Positions 62,754 through 64,000 of a DNA stretch of 64,000 bases are shown one piece after another. The stretch covers positions 62,001 through 126,000 of the forward strand of contig JAUICL010000003.1 of NCBI GenBank assembly GCA_030427905.1, read 5' to 3'. The stretch comes from Bacteroidia bacterium. Lineage in GTDB: Bacteria; Bacteroidota; Bacteroidia; Flavobacteriales_D; Cryomorphaceae. The translations under genes and the position numbers were made by a program. The stretch's first letter is position 1. Each line of letters begins with the position of its first letter. The notes below the pieces were generated by a model. That model saw only the letters and a list, made by a program, of their open reading frames with translations. It ran no database searches and had not been told where the DNA came from.

Positions 62754-64000
62754 TCGCTGTAGTTCATCGAAAAGCCAAAAGAGAAGAAGTACCTGAATGA
62801 GCCATCTTCCGTGTTGGAGCTCATGCCCGCTGAAATGGGGCCCAAGGGTGACTTTAAAGAAACATCGATACCGTATCCGAGCAGACTATTTTCTTCTAAC
62901 TCACGTAATGCGTAGGCATCTGAAGCTTGCTCTAGCGGCACGTAATCATGGGAGGTAATGTAATTGGCTCCGTAGTTGACGAATAGCTTATTGAAGAGTA
63001 CGTGCTGAATTCTCAACCCTCCTACAGCAAAATTTGGCGTTTGAAGCTCCGCATAGTTCAAGCCATAAGCTGGATTATCATCAATAGTTACCTGCTGATA
63101 CCCACCTACGTACCAATCGTCTACAAAGGACAGTTCTCGCGAATTTCCGAGTGACGATGCTAAAGCCGCATAAGGAACCAGTTGTGTTTTATTTGTAAGA
63201 GGAACAAACCAAGTCCCTCTCAAAAGAATTGAAAGGTAGGGCTCTGGGGCGAGCTCATCTTCTATGAAATTGACCGCTTCCTGAAAAATCTCATCTGCAT
63301 CGTCCGGCACCGTAACTTCAAAACTTGAATTGACATAGAACCTAACCAAGGCCAAGGCATCCACACCATGAGTCGGAAAATTTCGATTGTCTAAACGGTT
63401 TCGCAGGTATGAAAATTCTATGTACGACAAACGCTCATCGATCCGCTCTATCTCCTCTCTCGATGCAATATCGTACTTGGACCGTGTGCGCCTGAACTCC
63501 GTGTTGAACCCGAGACTAAATGACTGATTGAGCGATTGGGTGGTCAGCACGCGTGCACTGAGAATGTGGGCTCTGTCCTGCCGCACATCCTGTAATTCTC
63601 CGTTGTCATAAACAGGCAGCTGCTCATTGAAAAAGTCGTAGCGAAAGTTTAGCGCCAAACTTTTCTTTATCCCAAAATACTTGTAGTAGTCCGTCCTAAA
63701 CCTAGGGTTCTTGCTTATATCAGCCGCAATGATTGTTCGGGATTCCTTGCCCAAAAGGTCGCGACTTTGAAAATTGAGCACGAGACCAGCCGCAAATACA
63801 TTGTCGACATGAAGAGAAGTCGCAATGCGACTCTTAGGCTTCTCATCCAGCTCGAGCTCAATATCGCAAGCATTTTCGGCATCCAGATTCAGATTGTACG
63901 TCACCTTGTTGAACCCATTTATTCCATATACTCTTCTGATCCCTTCGTCAAGCTCTTCGCGATTTAAAGTGTCTCCGGGTTCATACCCCAGCTTGCTCTT
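62750..64000 (-). CDS. Patatin/Omp85-like outer-membrane protein, C-terminal part (5' end outside window)
   Basis: The frame is open to the window edge (417 codons here). The first residues (YEPGDTLNREELDEGIRR, VYGINGFNKVTYNL) form a POTRA-like repeat. A barrel follows with LHVDNVFAAGLVLNFQSRDL and ends FFSFGFSMNYSD. The GTG at 63904 is internal. The match to POTRA plus barrel modules of Bacteroidota patatin-like phospholipases (type Vd-like) is good from memory. The patatin domain would lie beyond the edge, so its presence is inferred. A plain BamA-family protein is the alternative. Confidence 0.75.
   Translation of the reverse strand, partial: KSKLGYEPGDTLNREELDEGIRRVYGINGFNKVTYNLNLDAENACDIELELDEKPKSRIATSLHVDNVFAAGLVLNFQSRDLLGKESRTIIAADISKNPRFRTDYYKYFGIKKSLALNFRYDFFNEQLPVYDNGELQDVRQDRAHILSARVLTTQSLNQSFSLGFNTEFRRTRSKYDIASREEIERIDERLSYIEFSYLRNRLDNRNFPTHGVDALALVRFYVNSSFEVTVPDDADEIFQEAVNFIEDELAPEPYLSILLRGTWFVPLTNKTQLVPYAALASSLGNSRELSFVDDWYVGGYQQVTIDDNPAYGLNYAELQTPNFAVGGLRIQHVLFNKLFVNYGANYITSHDYVPLEQASDAYALRELEENSLLGYGIDVSLKSPLGPISAGMSSNTEDGSFRYFFSFGFSMNYSD

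Overview
The window looks like chromosomal DNA of a Bacteroidota bacterium, most likely a marine member of the Flavobacteriales. This is inferred from several signs. There are many large secreted proteins with C-terminal type IX secretion (T9SS) sorting domains, a PorP/SprF-type protein directly behind a type B T9SS substrate, and a TamB/TamA-like lipoprotein pair. Promoters follow the Bacteroidota -7 box pattern TAnnTTTG, TTG starts are frequent, and Shine-Dalgarno sequences are weak. No phage, insertion sequence, CRISPR array or rRNA was seen.

Layout. 1-1.5 kb: the end of ftsK and a LolA-like carrier. 1.7-12.1 kb: an array of four paralogous secreted PQQ-type sugar dehydrogenases (PKD domain plus T9SS signal). 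The second copy is inverted and cut by one in-frame stop codon. 12-15 kb: a band-7 protein and typA. 15.0-15.5 kb: a 525-base gap holding the typA terminator and then a strongly structured RNA that ends in an intrinsic terminator just before a BASS-family transporter. This is the best candidate in the window for something undescribed. 16.4-21.3 kb: a zinc-ribbon protein, a 35-residue membrane protein, ung with a helicase, a LOG-family enzyme and a glycosyltransferase. 21.4-28.5 kb: TamB and its outer-membrane partner. 28.5-33 kb: ruvX, then an operon of dapD, a heptosyltransferase-like gene, a degenerate Sua5/YrdC-like gene and a CCA-adding enzyme.

33-35.4 kb: a compact ergothioneine operon (egtB, egtD, DUF427). 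35.4-38.9 kb: a T9SS-type secreted repeat protein, a subtilisin-like protease and a small outer-membrane protein. 39.2-45.4 kb: a secreted vanadium haloperoxidase with a complete active site, followed 10 bases later by an FG-GAP/ASPIC-UnbV protein; both carry sorting domains. 45.6 kb: tRNA-Asp. 45.8-54.3 kb: DUF58, SulP transporter, bestrophin-like channel, GNAT, small membrane proteins, a DUF5723 outer-membrane protein and a pair of bacterial PH-domain proteins. 54.4-57.9 kb: a small membrane protein, a beta-barrel protein, an aldehyde dehydrogenase and a fused DAHP synthase/chorismate mutase. 58-64 kb: a giant SBBP-repeat type B T9SS substrate overlapping its PorP/SprF partner, then the 3' part of a patatin/Omp85-like outer-membrane gene.

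Overall the window mixes core housekeeping genes with a dense secretome (eight T9SS-type cargo genes, one of them broken) and the outer-membrane machinery that could support it. Functions are assigned from recognisable motifs and family knowledge; no database search was possible.
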